A DNA stretch of 27,779 nt, taken from a bacterium (GTDB taxonomy: Bacteria; Ratteibacteria; UBA8468). Location: contig DAOVGU010000132.1 of NCBI GenBank assembly GCA_030672255.1, positions 1-27,779 on the forward strand. Reading direction: 5' to 3'. Position numbers and translations under genes: made by a program. This document shows positions 13,536 through 21,576 of the stretch, piece after piece (the stretch's first letter is position 1; every line of letters starts with the position of its first letter). The notes below the pieces were generated by a model. That model was given only the letters and a program-made list of their open reading frames with translations. It had not been told where the DNA came from and made no database searches.

Positions 13536-15985
13536 TGGTTAAGGAAATGAAATTAGAGGAGATTAAGATAAGGAAGGTTCTGCCATTTATTCCCTTGCGG
13601 GATACGGTGGTCTTTCCGGCGATGGTTCTTCCTCTTTTAATCGGAAGGCAGCGTTCCATCAATAGCGTTGAGGAGGCAATGGGTGGCGACAGTTTTATCG
13701 CTCTTGCCTTCCAGAGAGATCCTCACCAGGAGGAGCCAAAAATCTCCGATCTCTATCCTATCGCTACCTTTGCCAAGATCCTGCAGTCCTTAAGGCAACC
13801 GGATGGCTCGATGAAGATATTAATAGAGGGTCTCCTGCGGCTAAAGGTTATTAAAGTTTTCCCGGAAAGGAAATACTTTGCGCTTGCCGCCGAGAAGGTC
13901 AAGGTAAGAGTTGTCAAGGATATGCAAATCGAGGCATTACAGCGGGCGGTGAAGGAACAGTTTGAGGAATATAATAAACTTAACCCCTCGTTGCCTAAAG
14001 AGGTTGTTGGCGCGATCGTTGGTACCGAGGAGCCGGAGAGGCTTGCCGATAGTATCAGCGGGTATCTTCCCTTAAAGGTAAAGGATAAGAGCAAAGTTTT
14101 AGAGACGACCGAAATTAAAGAGAGATTGAAGGTTTTAGCCAGTATCCTTAATGACGAGGCCGAGATTCTTCACGTTCAGAAAAGGATTCAGGGTCAGGTT
14201 TTTAAAAAGATAGAAAAGACCCAGAAGGACTTCTATCTCCAGCAGCAGATGAAGGCCATCCAGCGAGAATTAGGCAAGGAAGAGCCCTCCCCCGAAATTC
14301 TTGACCTAAAGAAAAAGATTAAGGAGGCAAAAATGAGCCCGGAGGCGGAGAAGAAATCTACCGAGGAGGTAAAAAGGCTTTCCAAGATGATGCTCCTTTC
14401 TCCGGAGGCAACCGTCATTCGTAACTATTTGGATTGGATGGTTAATCTCCCCTGGTCCAAAAGAACCGAGGATAATCTTGATATTAAAAATGCAGAGAGG
14501 ATTCTTAATGAGGATCACTATGGGTTGGAGAAACCAAAGGAAAGAATCTTAGAATACTTGGCGGTGCGGAAAAGGACGAGGGAACCAAAGGGACCAATCC
14601 TTTGTTTTGTGGGACCTCCAGGTAGCGGAAAGACCTCTTTAGGTAAATCTGTGGCGAGAGCCCTGGGCAGAGAATTTGTAAGACTTTCTTTAGGGGGCAT
14701 CAGGGATGAGGCTGAGATTAGAGGACATCGTCGCACCTATATTGGCTCCCTGCCGGGAAGAATCATTCAGTCCATCAGGAAGGCCAAGGTGAAAAATCCT
14801 GTGTTTTTAATGGATGAGGTGGATAAGATGGGGGTTGATTTCCGCGGAGATCCCGCCAGTGCGTTGCTTGAGGTCCTTGACCCGGAGCAGAATTTTTCCT
14901 TCAGCGACCACTATCTTGAAGTTGGCTTTGACCTTAGGGATGTTTTCTTCATCACCACCGCCAATACCGAGGCGAATATCCCTCCCGCCCTCCTTGATAG
15001 AATGGAGACAATTGCTCTGTCCGGCTATACCGCATGGGAGAAGTTAGAGATTGCCAAGAGATTTCTTTTTCCTAAAGAGAAAAAAGCGAATGGATTGAAG
15101 GAAGAGGAAATTTCCATTGCCGATGATGCAATTCTCTCCATTATCCGTTATTATACCCGCGAGGCTGGAGTGCGGGATTTACAACGGGCTCTTGCCACAA
15201 TCTGCCGCAAAGTCACAAGGGAATTCGTAACTGGATTACACCCCCACCTATCTCCTCCCCCATCAAGGGGGAGGGTTTTAGAGTCTTCCCCTCCTCCCCC
15301 CTCGAGGGGGAGACCCCACCTAAATCCCTCCCCCCCAAGCGGGGAGGGAAAGAGGGAGGGGAGGAGAGTGAATGTCACCGCGAAGGATTTAGCCAAATAT
15401 TTAGGAGTTCCAAAATTTACCTACAGCGTTTCCGAGAGAAAGGAAAAGGTTGGTGTTGCTACCGGTTTAGCCTGGACAGAATATGGGGGCGATATGCTCT
15501 TTACCGAAGTTCTGGCAATGAAGGGAAAGGGCAAACTTTTAATTACGGGAAGATTAGGCGAGGTAATGAAGGAATCTGCCCAGGCTGCCCTTTCCTATGT
15601 GCGCGCCCATAGTGACCAGTTAAAGATCGAAAAGGACTTTCATAAGAAATTTGACATCCATATCCATGTTCCCGAGGGAGCCATTCCCAAGGATGGACCC
15701 TCGGCCGGGATTACCATTGCCGCCGCTCTCGTTTCCTGTCTGACCAAGAGAGCGGTCCGAGGAGATACAGCAATGACCGGAGAGATTACGCTTCGCGGAA
15801 AGATTCTTCCCATCGGGGGCTTGAAAAGTAAACTTCTTGCTGCTCAGAGGGGAGAAATAAAAAGGGTAATTTTACCTAAGGAAAATGAGAAGGATTTAAC
15901 CGAGATAACGGAAAAGGTTAAAGAAAACCTGAAATTTATCTTTGTGGAAAATGTTGATGATGTATTAAAGGAGACATTAATATGA
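13535..15985 (+). CDS. lon: ATP-dependent protease La (Lon) with a repeat-encoded insert
   Basis: The 816-residue protein has the N-terminal substrate domain (FIPLRDTVVFPAMVLPL), the AAA+ module with Walker A GPPGSGKT (residues 360-367) and Walker B FLMDEVDK (D427, E428), and the protease domain with catalytic S723 in KDGPSAG and K766 in GGLKSKLLAA. It degrades damaged and regulatory proteins in the cytoplasm. GTG 13535 is preferred because GAGGAGG ends seven bases before it; it overlaps the clpP stop by one base (TAGTG). Residues about 567-609 (PHLSPPPSRGRVLESS and following) are encoded by three GC-rich palindromes inserted without breaking the frame, exactly in the linker between the AAA+ and protease domains. 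The gene ends with a four-base overlap (ATGA) with the aminotransferase gene. Confidence 0.95.
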   Translation: MVKEMKLEEIKIRKVLPFIPLRDTVVFPAMVLPLLIGRQRSINSVEEAMGGDSFIALAFQRDPHQEEPKISDLYPIATFAKILQSLRQPDGSMKILIEGLLRLKVIKVFPERKYFALAAEKVKVRVVKDMQIEALQRAVKEQFEEYNKLNPSLPKEVVGAIVGTEEPERLADSISGYLPLKVKDKSKVLETTEIKERLKVLASILNDEAEILHVQKRIQGQVFKKIEKTQKDFYLQQQMKAIQRELGKEEPSPEILDLKKKIKEAKMSPEAEKKSTEEVKRLSKMMLLSPEATVIRNYLDWMVNLPWSKRTEDNLDIKNAERILNEDHYGLEKPKERILEYLAVRKRTREPKGPILCFVGPPGSGKTSLGKSVARALGREFVRLSLGGIRDEAEIRGHRRTYIGSLPGRIIQSIRKAKVKNPVFLMDEVDKMGVDFRGDPASALLEVLDPEQNFSFSDHYLEVGFDLRDVFFITTANTEANIPPALLDRMETIALSGYTAWEKLEIAKRFLFPKEKKANGLKEEEISIADDAILSIIRYYTREAGVRDLQRALATICRKVTREFVTGLHPHLSPPPSRGRVLESSPPPPSRGRPHLNPSPPSGEGKREGRRVNVTAKDLAKYLGVPKFTYSVSERKEKVGVATGLAWTEYGGDMLFTEVLAMKGKGKLLITGRLGEVMKESAQAALSYVRAHSDQLKIEKDFHKKFDIHIHVPEGAIPKDGPSAGITIAAALVSCLTKRAVRGDTAMTGEITLRGKILPIGGLKSKLLAAQRGEIKRVILPKENEKDLTEITEKVKENLKFIFVENVDDVLKETLI
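15238..15360. repeat. Three GC-rich palindromes inserted in lon
   Basis: The hairpins are CCTCCCCC/GGGGGAGG (15254-15274), CCCCCTCGAGGGGG (15297-15310) and TCCCTCCCC/GGGGAGGGA (15325-15349). All three are C-rich on the 5' side and share the spacing motif CACCTA or CACCTAAAT before the palindrome, as expected of a dispersed repeat. No stop codon occurs in the lon frame. Confidence 0.75.
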
Positions 15986-17118
15986 AGAAGAGGCTGTTTA
16001 CGCCGGGACCAACCCCAGTGCCCGAGGATATACTGTTGGAGATGTCAGGACCAATTATTCATCATCGGACCGCAGAATTCAGAAGGATTGCCGAAGAGGT
16101 GCAGGATAATTTAAAGTACCTATTTCAAACGAAAAATCCGGTTATTACTTTAGCTTCCTCCGGCACCGGAGCGATGGAAGCCGCCGTAAGTAACATTCTT
16201 TCCTCCGGGGAGAAGGCAGTGGTAGTTAAAGGGGGTAAATTTGGGGAAAGGTTTGCCGAGATTTGCTCCTCTTATGGGGTTGATGTCATTCCTCTTGATG
16301 TTGAGTGGGGAAAAGCGGTAAAGCCGGCATCAATCGAGGAAATTCTGAATAAGGAAAAGGAGATTAAGGCGGTCTTCACCACTCTTTGTGAGACCTCTAC
16401 CGGAGTACTGAACGATGTGGAAGCGATTGGCAAGATAGTAGAATCTTCCGATACAGTTCTTATTGTTGATGCGGTCAGTTCTTTGGGTGCGGTTCCTTGC
16501 CAAACCGATGCGTGGAATCTTGATGTAGTTATTAGCGGAAGCCAGAAGGCGCTGATGCTTCCTCCAGGGTTATCCTTTATTTCGGTAAGTAAAAAGGCCT
16601 GGAGGAAAATAGAGAATACAAATTCATCAAGGTATTACCTTGACCTTAGGAAATATCATAAATCCCTGGAGAAATCCGATTTTCCCTTTACCCCGGCGGT
16701 CTCTTTAATCGTCGGTTTGAGGAAATCCTTGACCCAAATTAGAGAGGAAGGAATAGAGAATGTCCTGCAGAGGCATAAAATCTTAGCTGCAGCAACCAGA
16801 GCGGCAATAAAAGCATTGGGCTTGGAACTTTTTGCCGAAAAACCGGCAGATTCTTTAACTGCGGTAAAAGTTCCCGAGGGAATAGATAGCCAGGAGTTAA
16901 TCAAGCGGTTAAAGGAGAAATATGGGGTTAATTTTGCCGGTGGCCAGAACGAATTAAAGGGAAAAATCTTCCGCATTGCCCATCTTGGCTACTTTGATAA
17001 ACTGGACATTATTACCGCCATTGCCGCTTTAGAAATGGTGCTTTCCGAATTAGGCCATAAATTTGAATTGGGCTCTGGAATAAAAGCCGCAGAAAGAATA
17101 TTGACACAAGAATCTTAA
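15982..17118 (+). CDS. Class V aminotransferase, alanine/serine-glyoxylate (or phosphoserine) type
   Basis: The 378-residue PLP enzyme begins KRLFTPGPTPVPEDIL and has SSGTGAMEAAVSN (cofactor phosphate site), VDAVSSLGAVPC (Asp contacting the pyridine nitrogen) and the PLP lysine K189 in ISGSQKAL. Relatives interconvert alanine or serine with glyoxylate or pyruvate. In Thermotoga a similar gene lies next to serA and is thought to act as the phosphoserine/serine aminotransferase. The same neighbour here makes that role likely: it would aminate the product of SerA. It overlaps lon by four bases and so is translationally coupled to it, while serA has its own promoter starting inside its last codons. 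Confidence 0.88.
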   Translation: MKKRLFTPGPTPVPEDILLEMSGPIIHHRTAEFRRIAEEVQDNLKYLFQTKNPVITLASSGTGAMEAAVSNILSSGEKAVVVKGGKFGERFAEICSSYGVDVIPLDVEWGKAVKPASIEEILNKEKEIKAVFTTLCETSTGVLNDVEAIGKIVESSDTVLIVDAVSSLGAVPCQTDAWNLDVVISGSQKALMLPPGLSFISVSKKAWRKIENTNSSRYYLDLRKYHKSLEKSDFPFTPAVSLIVGLRKSLTQIREEGIENVLQRHKILAAATRAAIKALGLELFAEKPADSLTAVKVPEGIDSQELIKRLKEKYGVNFAGGQNELKGKIFRIAHLGYFDKLDIITAIAALEMVLSELGHKFELGSGIKAAERILTQES

Positions 17119-17129
17119 AAAAATATAAT
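17101..17129 (+). promoter_or_regulatory. Perfect-consensus sigma70 promoter for serA
   Basis: TTGACA (17101-17106) and TATAAT (17124-17129) match the consensus exactly with the ideal 17-base spacer. The -35 lies in the last codons of the aminotransferase gene. The predicted start is near 17136, giving a leader of about 105 bases that contains the hairpin repeat at 17145-17210. Confidence 0.75.
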
Positions 17130-17144
17130 ATAAATCATGGTGCT

Positions 17145-17210
17145 TGTCATTCCTGCGAAAGCAGGAATCTAAAAAGAATGGATTCCCGCTAATTAATCGC
17201 GGGAATGACA
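17145..17210. repeat. Dispersed palindromic repeat, GTCATTCC type, in the serA leader
   Basis: TGTCATT and AATGACA form the outer ends. Inside are TTCCTGC/GCAGGAA and ATTCCCGC/GCGGGAAT, two back-to-back hairpins. It is the cleanest copy of the family also seen at 8119, 24147 and 26717. Confidence 0.75.
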
Positions 17211-17241
17211 ATAAAAGAAATTAATCTGTGGTTAATAAATT

Positions 17242-18819
17242 ATGAAGATTCTGGTAACTGACCCTCTGGCAAAAGAGGGGGTGGATGTTCTCAAGAAGGA
17301 AGGTTTCAAGGTAGATTGTAAAGGGAAACTTTCTCCCGAGGAATTGGCTAAAATTATCCCCGGTTATGAGGGTCTTATTGTCAGAAGTGGAACCAAAGTA
17401 ACCAAAGAGGTAATTGAGAAAGCGACAAATCTCAAGGTTATTGGGAGAGCCGGGGTTGGTCTGGATAACGTTGATATTGAGGCCGCCACCGCAAAAGGAA
17501 TTATTGTGATGAATTCGCCGGCGGGAAATACCATCTCTACGGCGGAACATACCTTAGCTATGCTCCTTGCTTTAGCGCGCAACATCCCTCAGGCAGACCA
17601 TTCTCTAAAAAAGCGAACCTGGGAGAAGAAAAAATTTACCGGTTCTGAACTCTACGGGAAGACCTTGGGCATTATCGGTTTGGGGAGGGTTGGCAGCTGG
17701 AGCGCAAAACTTGCTTCTTCTCTGGGAATGAAGGTTATTGGGCATGACCCTTTTATCTCTCCCGAGAAAGCAGCAAAGGTACAGGTGAGGTTAGTAGATT
17801 TAAAGGAACTCTTTCAGCAATCCGATTATATCACTGTACATACTCCCCTTACATCAGAGACCAGGGGGATTATCGGCAAGGGAGAGTTTAAATTGATGAA
17901 GGAAGGAGTCAGAATTATCAATTGCGCCCGGGGAGGAATCATCGATGAAGGGGCACTCTATGAAGCCCTGAAGGAAGGAAAGGTAAAGGGAGCCGCCTTG
18001 GATGTCTACGAGAAGGAACCGCCAATTGAGAGCCCCTTGCTTGATTTGGATAATGTCATTACCACTCCCCATTTGGGAGCCAGTACCGAAGAGGCGCAAA
18101 TTAATGTGGCGCGGGATATTGCCCAGCAAATCTGCGATGTCTTAAAGCGTAAGATTTCCCTGCATGCGGCTAATATCCCGGTGGTGGACGAGAGATTGGC
18201 AAAAATAATTGGTCCCTACTTTGCTTTAGCCGAAAAACTTGGGTTGCTCATCGCTCAGTTAAAGGAAGGAAACCCGGGACGAATAGAGATAGAATATCAA
18301 GGCGAGATTGCTGAATATGATCTCTCCTCCCTCAGGCACAATCTCATTAAGGGGCTTTTAAAGCCTTCCTTAGGGGAGCAGGTTAACTATGTTAATGCTC
18401 CTCTTTTGGCTAAGGAAAGGGGGATTAAAGTTTCGGAGACAAAGACAGTTTCTGGCGAGGAGTTTACCAATCTTATGAGCTGCAAAGTAAAGACAGATAG
18501 CGGTGGTTTGGCGGTAAGTGGAACCTTGCTCTCGAAGAGCGACCTCCGCATTGTCAAGATTGATGGCTATCCGATCAATGCCGTTCCGGAAGGTTATCTT
18601 TTAATCTGCCGCAATGAGGATAAACCAGGAATTATTGGCAGGGTCGGTACCATCTTAGGGGAAAGAGAAATCAATATCGCGGGGATGACCCTGGGAAGAA
18701 AGAAGAAAGGTGGTTTAGCGATTACTGTGCTTAATGTTGATCGGGTCATTCCGGCAGATAGTCTCGAGAAGATCCATGAGATTCCCACGGTGAAATCAGT
18801 AAAGTTAGTGAAACTATAG
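17242..18819 (+). CDS. serA: D-3-phosphoglycerate dehydrogenase, long form with ACT domain
   Basis: This 525-residue NAD-dependent enzyme oxidises 3-phosphoglycerate in the first step of serine synthesis. The nucleotide-binding motif GIIGLGRVG is at 143-151. The catalytic residues are R230 in CARGGIID, E259 in DVYEKEPP and H277 in TPHLGAST, with the 29- and 18-residue spacings of long-form enzymes. After the catalytic core come the intervening domain (about 320-440) and a C-terminal ACT domain (LLICRNEDKPGIIGRVG), where serine usually acts as feedback inhibitor. It has its own consensus promoter. Its partner aminotransferase is directly upstream; no phosphoserine phosphatase is in the window. 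Confidence 0.95.
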   Translation: MKILVTDPLAKEGVDVLKKEGFKVDCKGKLSPEELAKIIPGYEGLIVRSGTKVTKEVIEKATNLKVIGRAGVGLDNVDIEAATAKGIIVMNSPAGNTISTAEHTLAMLLALARNIPQADHSLKKRTWEKKKFTGSELYGKTLGIIGLGRVGSWSAKLASSLGMKVIGHDPFISPEKAAKVQVRLVDLKELFQQSDYITVHTPLTSETRGIIGKGEFKLMKEGVRIINCARGGIIDEGALYEALKEGKVKGAALDVYEKEPPIESPLLDLDNVITTPHLGASTEEAQINVARDIAQQICDVLKRKISLHAANIPVVDERLAKIIGPYFALAEKLGLLIAQLKEGNPGRIEIEYQGEIAEYDLSSLRHNLIKGLLKPSLGEQVNYVNAPLLAKERGIKVSETKTVSGEEFTNLMSCKVKTDSGGLAVSGTLLSKSDLRIVKIDGYPINAVPEGYLLICRNEDKPGIIGRVGTILGEREINIAGMTLGRKKKGGLAITVLNVDRVIPADSLEKIHEIPTVKSVKLVKL

Positions 18820-19031
18820 AAGGTGGAGTTTGGTAGGATAAAAAAAGAATGAAAAAAGAGAGAAATCCCAATATTAACACATTTGATCTATGATAAGGGC
18901 AAGAGCTATGGTACCCCAAACACGTGTTTGATAGACCAAACCCTTACATTTTAGAGACAGCCTAAATTTTTCCTCTCTTTATTCTTCCTGCCTAACTTTC
19001 CCACTTTATTGCAGCTACAGATTTCACAGAG
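18820..19031. other. Intergenic stretch between serA and rny with a possible structured element
   Basis: No gene is visible. TTTGATCTAT (18882-18891) can pair with ATAGACCAAA (18931-18940) with one wobble. The loop between them contains the 14-base palindrome CAAACACGTGTTTG (18917-18930). An AAGGG/CCCTT pair also brackets the palindrome. It could be a terminator-like structure, a regulator site or a small RNA. No known riboswitch is recognised. Confidence 0.35.
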
Positions 19032-19133
19032 ATGTCATTGCGAACGAAGTGAAGCAAACCCTCGCTTCTTGAGAGATTGCCACGTCGCGAGAGCCTGTGC
19101 TGAGCGACAGCGAAGTGCTCCTCGCACTGACAT
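19032..19133. repeat. Dispersed repeat of the GTCATTGCGA type upstream of rny
   Basis: ATGTCA (19032-19037) and TGACAT (19128-19133) are inverted ends, followed inward by TTGCGA and, at the other end, TCGCAC. It is a degenerate relative of the repeat at 427-530. An in-frame ATG at 19009 upstream would translate this repeat and is not the natural start of rny. Confidence 0.6.
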
Positions 19134-19149
19134 ATCTGTGGTTAAAGTG

Positions 19150-19164
19150 AGGAGGTGCCAAATT
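19150..19164 (+). promoter_or_regulatory. Ribosome binding site and ATT start of rny
   Basis: AGGAGGTG (19150-19157) is a near-perfect Shine-Dalgarno. The only in-frame codon at proper distance (six bases after AGGAGG) is ATT at 19162-19164. The in-frame GTG codons at 19138 and 19147 lie before or inside the Shine-Dalgarno and have none of their own. Confidence 0.6.
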
Positions 19165-20712
19165 AATAATCCTTTAATAAGTGCGATTGCCGGGATTGCC
19201 CTCCTTTTTGCGGGCTATTTCTTGAGAAAATATCTGGCAGAGCAGAAGATAGGGAGAGCAGAGAAAAAAAGCCGCCAGATTTTAAAGGAGACCCACTCTC
19301 AAGCCGACTCTATTCGCAAAGAGGCGCATTTAGAGGCAAAGGAGTTATTGCTCAAATTAAGAACAGACTTTGAGGCCGAAACAAAAGAAAGACGCAAAGA
19401 ACTCCATTCCTCAGAGAGGAGGCTGAATCAGCGGGAAAGGAACCTTGACCGCAAGGTAGATATTTTAGAGAAGCAGGAGGCCCTTTTGTCCACAAGGACA
19501 AGGGAGATAGCTAAAAATGAGGAGGAGGGCAAAAGGAGGAAAGAGGAGCTAACAGCTCTGATAGAAGAGGAGAAGAGGAGTTTGGAAAGAGCAGCAGGTC
19601 TCTCCCGGGAGCAGGCAAAGCAGGCCCTCTTTGCCAGATTTACCGAAGAGGTAAGGAGAGAGAGCGCAAACCTCGTCAGCCGGATTATCGAGGAGGCAAA
19701 AGAGACCGGAGAGAAGAAAGCGCGAGAGATTATTACCTCCGCCATCCAGCGCTGCAGTGCTGATCAGGTGGTTGAATCAAGTGTGTCGGTGGTAAGCCTT
19801 CCTGATGAGATGAAAGGAAGGGTTATTGGAAGGGAAGGTAGAAATATCCGGGCATTCGAGGCCGCCACCGGGGTTGACCTTATCGTTGATGATACCCCGG
19901 AGGCGGTGACGCTTTCCAGTTTTAATATCTACCGCAGAGAGGTCGCCAAGATTGCTCTGGAGAAGCTCATCGCCGATGGCCGGATCCATCCGGGAAGGAT
20001 TGAGGAGATTGTAGAAAAGAGTGAGAAGGGGATGGAAAAGACAATAGATGAGGTTGGCAAACAGACCATCTTTGAACTGGGAATTACAATGGTTCATCCG
20101 GAGATGGTAAGACTTTTAGGACGCTTGAAGTATCGCACCAGTTATGGTCAGAATGTTCTTGTTCATTCCAGGGAGGTAGCTTATTTAGCCGCTCTTATGG
20201 CCGCAGAACTAAAACTCGATGAAAGACTGGCAAAAAGAGCCGGCCTCTTGCACGACATTGGAAAAGCGGTGGATATAGAGCAGGAAGGAACCCATCCTCA
20301 GATTGGCGCTAAAGTTGCCAGCCGCTACAATGAATCCCCGGTCATCATTAATGCCATCGCTGGTCATCACGGGGATGTGGAGGCAACCAACCCCATTACC
20401 CCCTTGATTGCTGCCGCAGATAGCATCAGTGCCACAAGACCAGGGGCAAGGAGGGAAACCTTAGAAGGTTACATTAAAAGATTGGAGAAATTAGAAAATA
20501 TTGCCGCCTCCTTTAAAGGAGTCTCCCAGGCCTATGCCATCAGTGCGGGAAGGGAGATCCGCGTCATCGTGAAACCGGAGGAAATCTCTGATTCCGAGGC
20601 TACTGTTTTGACGCGGGATATTACAAAGAAGATTGAGGAGGGATTGGAATATCCTGGTCAGGTGAAGGTTACCGTTATCCGAGAGGTAAGAACAGTAGAT
20701 TACGCAAAATAG
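19162..20712 (+). CDS. rny: Ribonuclease Y
   Basis: The 516-residue endoribonuclease starts mRNA decay in bacteria that lack or supplement RNase E. From the ATT at 19162 it opens with a membrane helix (LISAIAGIALLFAGYFLRK), then a long charged coiled coil (about 30-190). A KH RNA-binding domain follows, with MKGRVIGREGRNIRAFEAA near residue 218, and an HD metal-dependent hydrolase domain with H364-D365 in LLHDIGKAVD. The C-terminus EVRTVDYAK is the family's usual end. The length fits the family (about 510-520) only if translation starts near ATT; longer forms from GTG 19147 or ATG 19009 would add repeat-encoded residues before the membrane helix. Confidence 0.93.
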   Translation: MNNPLISAIAGIALLFAGYFLRKYLAEQKIGRAEKKSRQILKETHSQADSIRKEAHLEAKELLLKLRTDFEAETKERRKELHSSERRLNQRERNLDRKVDILEKQEALLSTRTREIAKNEEEGKRRKEELTALIEEEKRSLERAAGLSREQAKQALFARFTEEVRRESANLVSRIIEEAKETGEKKAREIITSAIQRCSADQVVESSVSVVSLPDEMKGRVIGREGRNIRAFEAATGVDLIVDDTPEAVTLSSFNIYRREVAKIALEKLIADGRIHPGRIEEIVEKSEKGMEKTIDEVGKQTIFELGITMVHPEMVRLLGRLKYRTSYGQNVLVHSREVAYLAALMAAELKLDERLAKRAGLLHDIGKAVDIEQEGTHPQIGAKVASRYNESPVIINAIAGHHGDVEATNPITPLIAAADSISATRPGARRETLEGYIKRLEKLENIAASFKGVSQAYAISAGREIRVIVKPEEISDSEATVLTRDITKKIEEGLEYPGQVKVTVIREVRTVDYAK

Positions 20713-20713
20713 G

Positions 20714-20857
20714 AGGGTTCGGGACATTTCTTCACAGCACGCTTGATTTCCCCAGCGAGGAAATCTGTGCTCTGTGAATCTGCTCGCTCGTCCGCCTTTG
20801 GCGGACACCATGCCCGCTCGCATCTTCAAAGGCTGTTACAGAAATATCCCGAACCCT
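20714..20857. mobile_element. 144-bp MITE-like element between rny and nfi
   Basis: AGGGTTCGGGACATTTCT (20714-20731) and its inverted partner (20840-20857) agree at 17 of 18 positions. Inside are a hairpin GTCCGCC-TTT-GGCGGAC (20790-20806) and a longer imperfect pairing of TTCACAGCAC with GTGCTCTGTGAA. It begins one base after the rny stop and has no coding capacity. Open frames across it are palindrome artefacts. Confidence 0.65.
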
Positions 20858-20874
20858 GGTGAAAGGAAAAATTA

Positions 20875-21576
20875 GTGAAAATTCGGGAGATTCACCGTTG
20901 GGATGTAACACCAAAAGAGGCAATCAGGATTCAGAAGGATTTAGCAAAAGAAATTATCTTAAGAAATACTTTCAATAAGATTAAACTGATTGCTGGCTGT
21001 GATGTTGCCTTTACAAAAGAAAGGTCTTTTGCGGCAGTAGTTGTTTTAGATTATTCCAGTTTAAAGGTTATCGAAGAGGTTGCCGCTTTCTCCAAAATAA
21101 ACTTCCCCTATGTCCCCGGCCTTTTAACCTTCAGGGAGGCACCCGCACTTTTGCCGGCTTTGAGGAAAATAAAGAACATTCCGGACATCTTTCTCTTTGA
21201 TGGTCAGGGAATTGCCCATCCCAGGAGGATGGGTCTGGCAACACACTTAGGCATTATTTTAAACAAGAGCACAATTGGTTGTGCCAAATCTCCTCTCTGG
21301 GGGAAATATCAACAACCACCGGAGATTAAGGGGTATTATACACTTATTAAGGATAAAGAAGAAGTCATCGGTGCAGTCTTAAGAACAAAAAAAGCGGTAA
21401 AACCGGTCTTTGTTTCTCCCGGGAATGGGATTGACCTGAAAACGGCCATTAAAATTACCCTTTCTGCTACTATAAACTATCGGCTTCCTGAACCTACCCG
21501 GCTTGCCCACCAACTAGCTGGTAACTCTAAACTCAGAAATCATGTCACTTCGCATAGGCTGAGGCAACCTTCTTGA
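20875..21576 (+). CDS. nfi: Endonuclease V (deoxyinosine 3' endonuclease)
   Basis: The 233-residue enzyme nicks DNA at the second bond 3' of deoxyinosine, repairing deaminated adenine. The metal-binding residues are at the positions known from Thermotoga: D43 in AGCDVAF, E88 in GLLTFREAP and D109 in FDGQGIAHPRRMG. The C-terminal LPEPTRLAHQLA is also conserved. The start is GTG 20875 with AAGGA upstream. The last 32 bases overlap the convergent aminotransferase gene, adding a non-conserved tail (LRNHVTSHRLRQPS). Confidence 0.92.
   Translation: MKIREIHRWDVTPKEAIRIQKDLAKEIILRNTFNKIKLIAGCDVAFTKERSFAAVVVLDYSSLKVIEEVAAFSKINFPYVPGLLTFREAPALLPALRKIKNIPDIFLFDGQGIAHPRRMGLATHLGIILNKSTIGCAKSPLWGKYQQPPEIKGYYTLIKDKEEVIGAVLRTKKAVKPVFVSPGNGIDLKTAIKITLSATINYRLPEPTRLAHQLAGNSKLRNHVTSHRLRQPS

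Noticed and set aside
15238..15360. CRISPR-like or direct-repeat array in lon
   Set aside because: The units are hairpins of different length without regular spacers, so it is a palindromic repeat insertion and not a CRISPR array. No CRISPR array is seen anywhere in the window.
20491..20923. Minus-strand frames across the rny-nfi gap
   Set aside because: They result from the MITE-like inverted repeat and from the antisense strand of rny and nfi.
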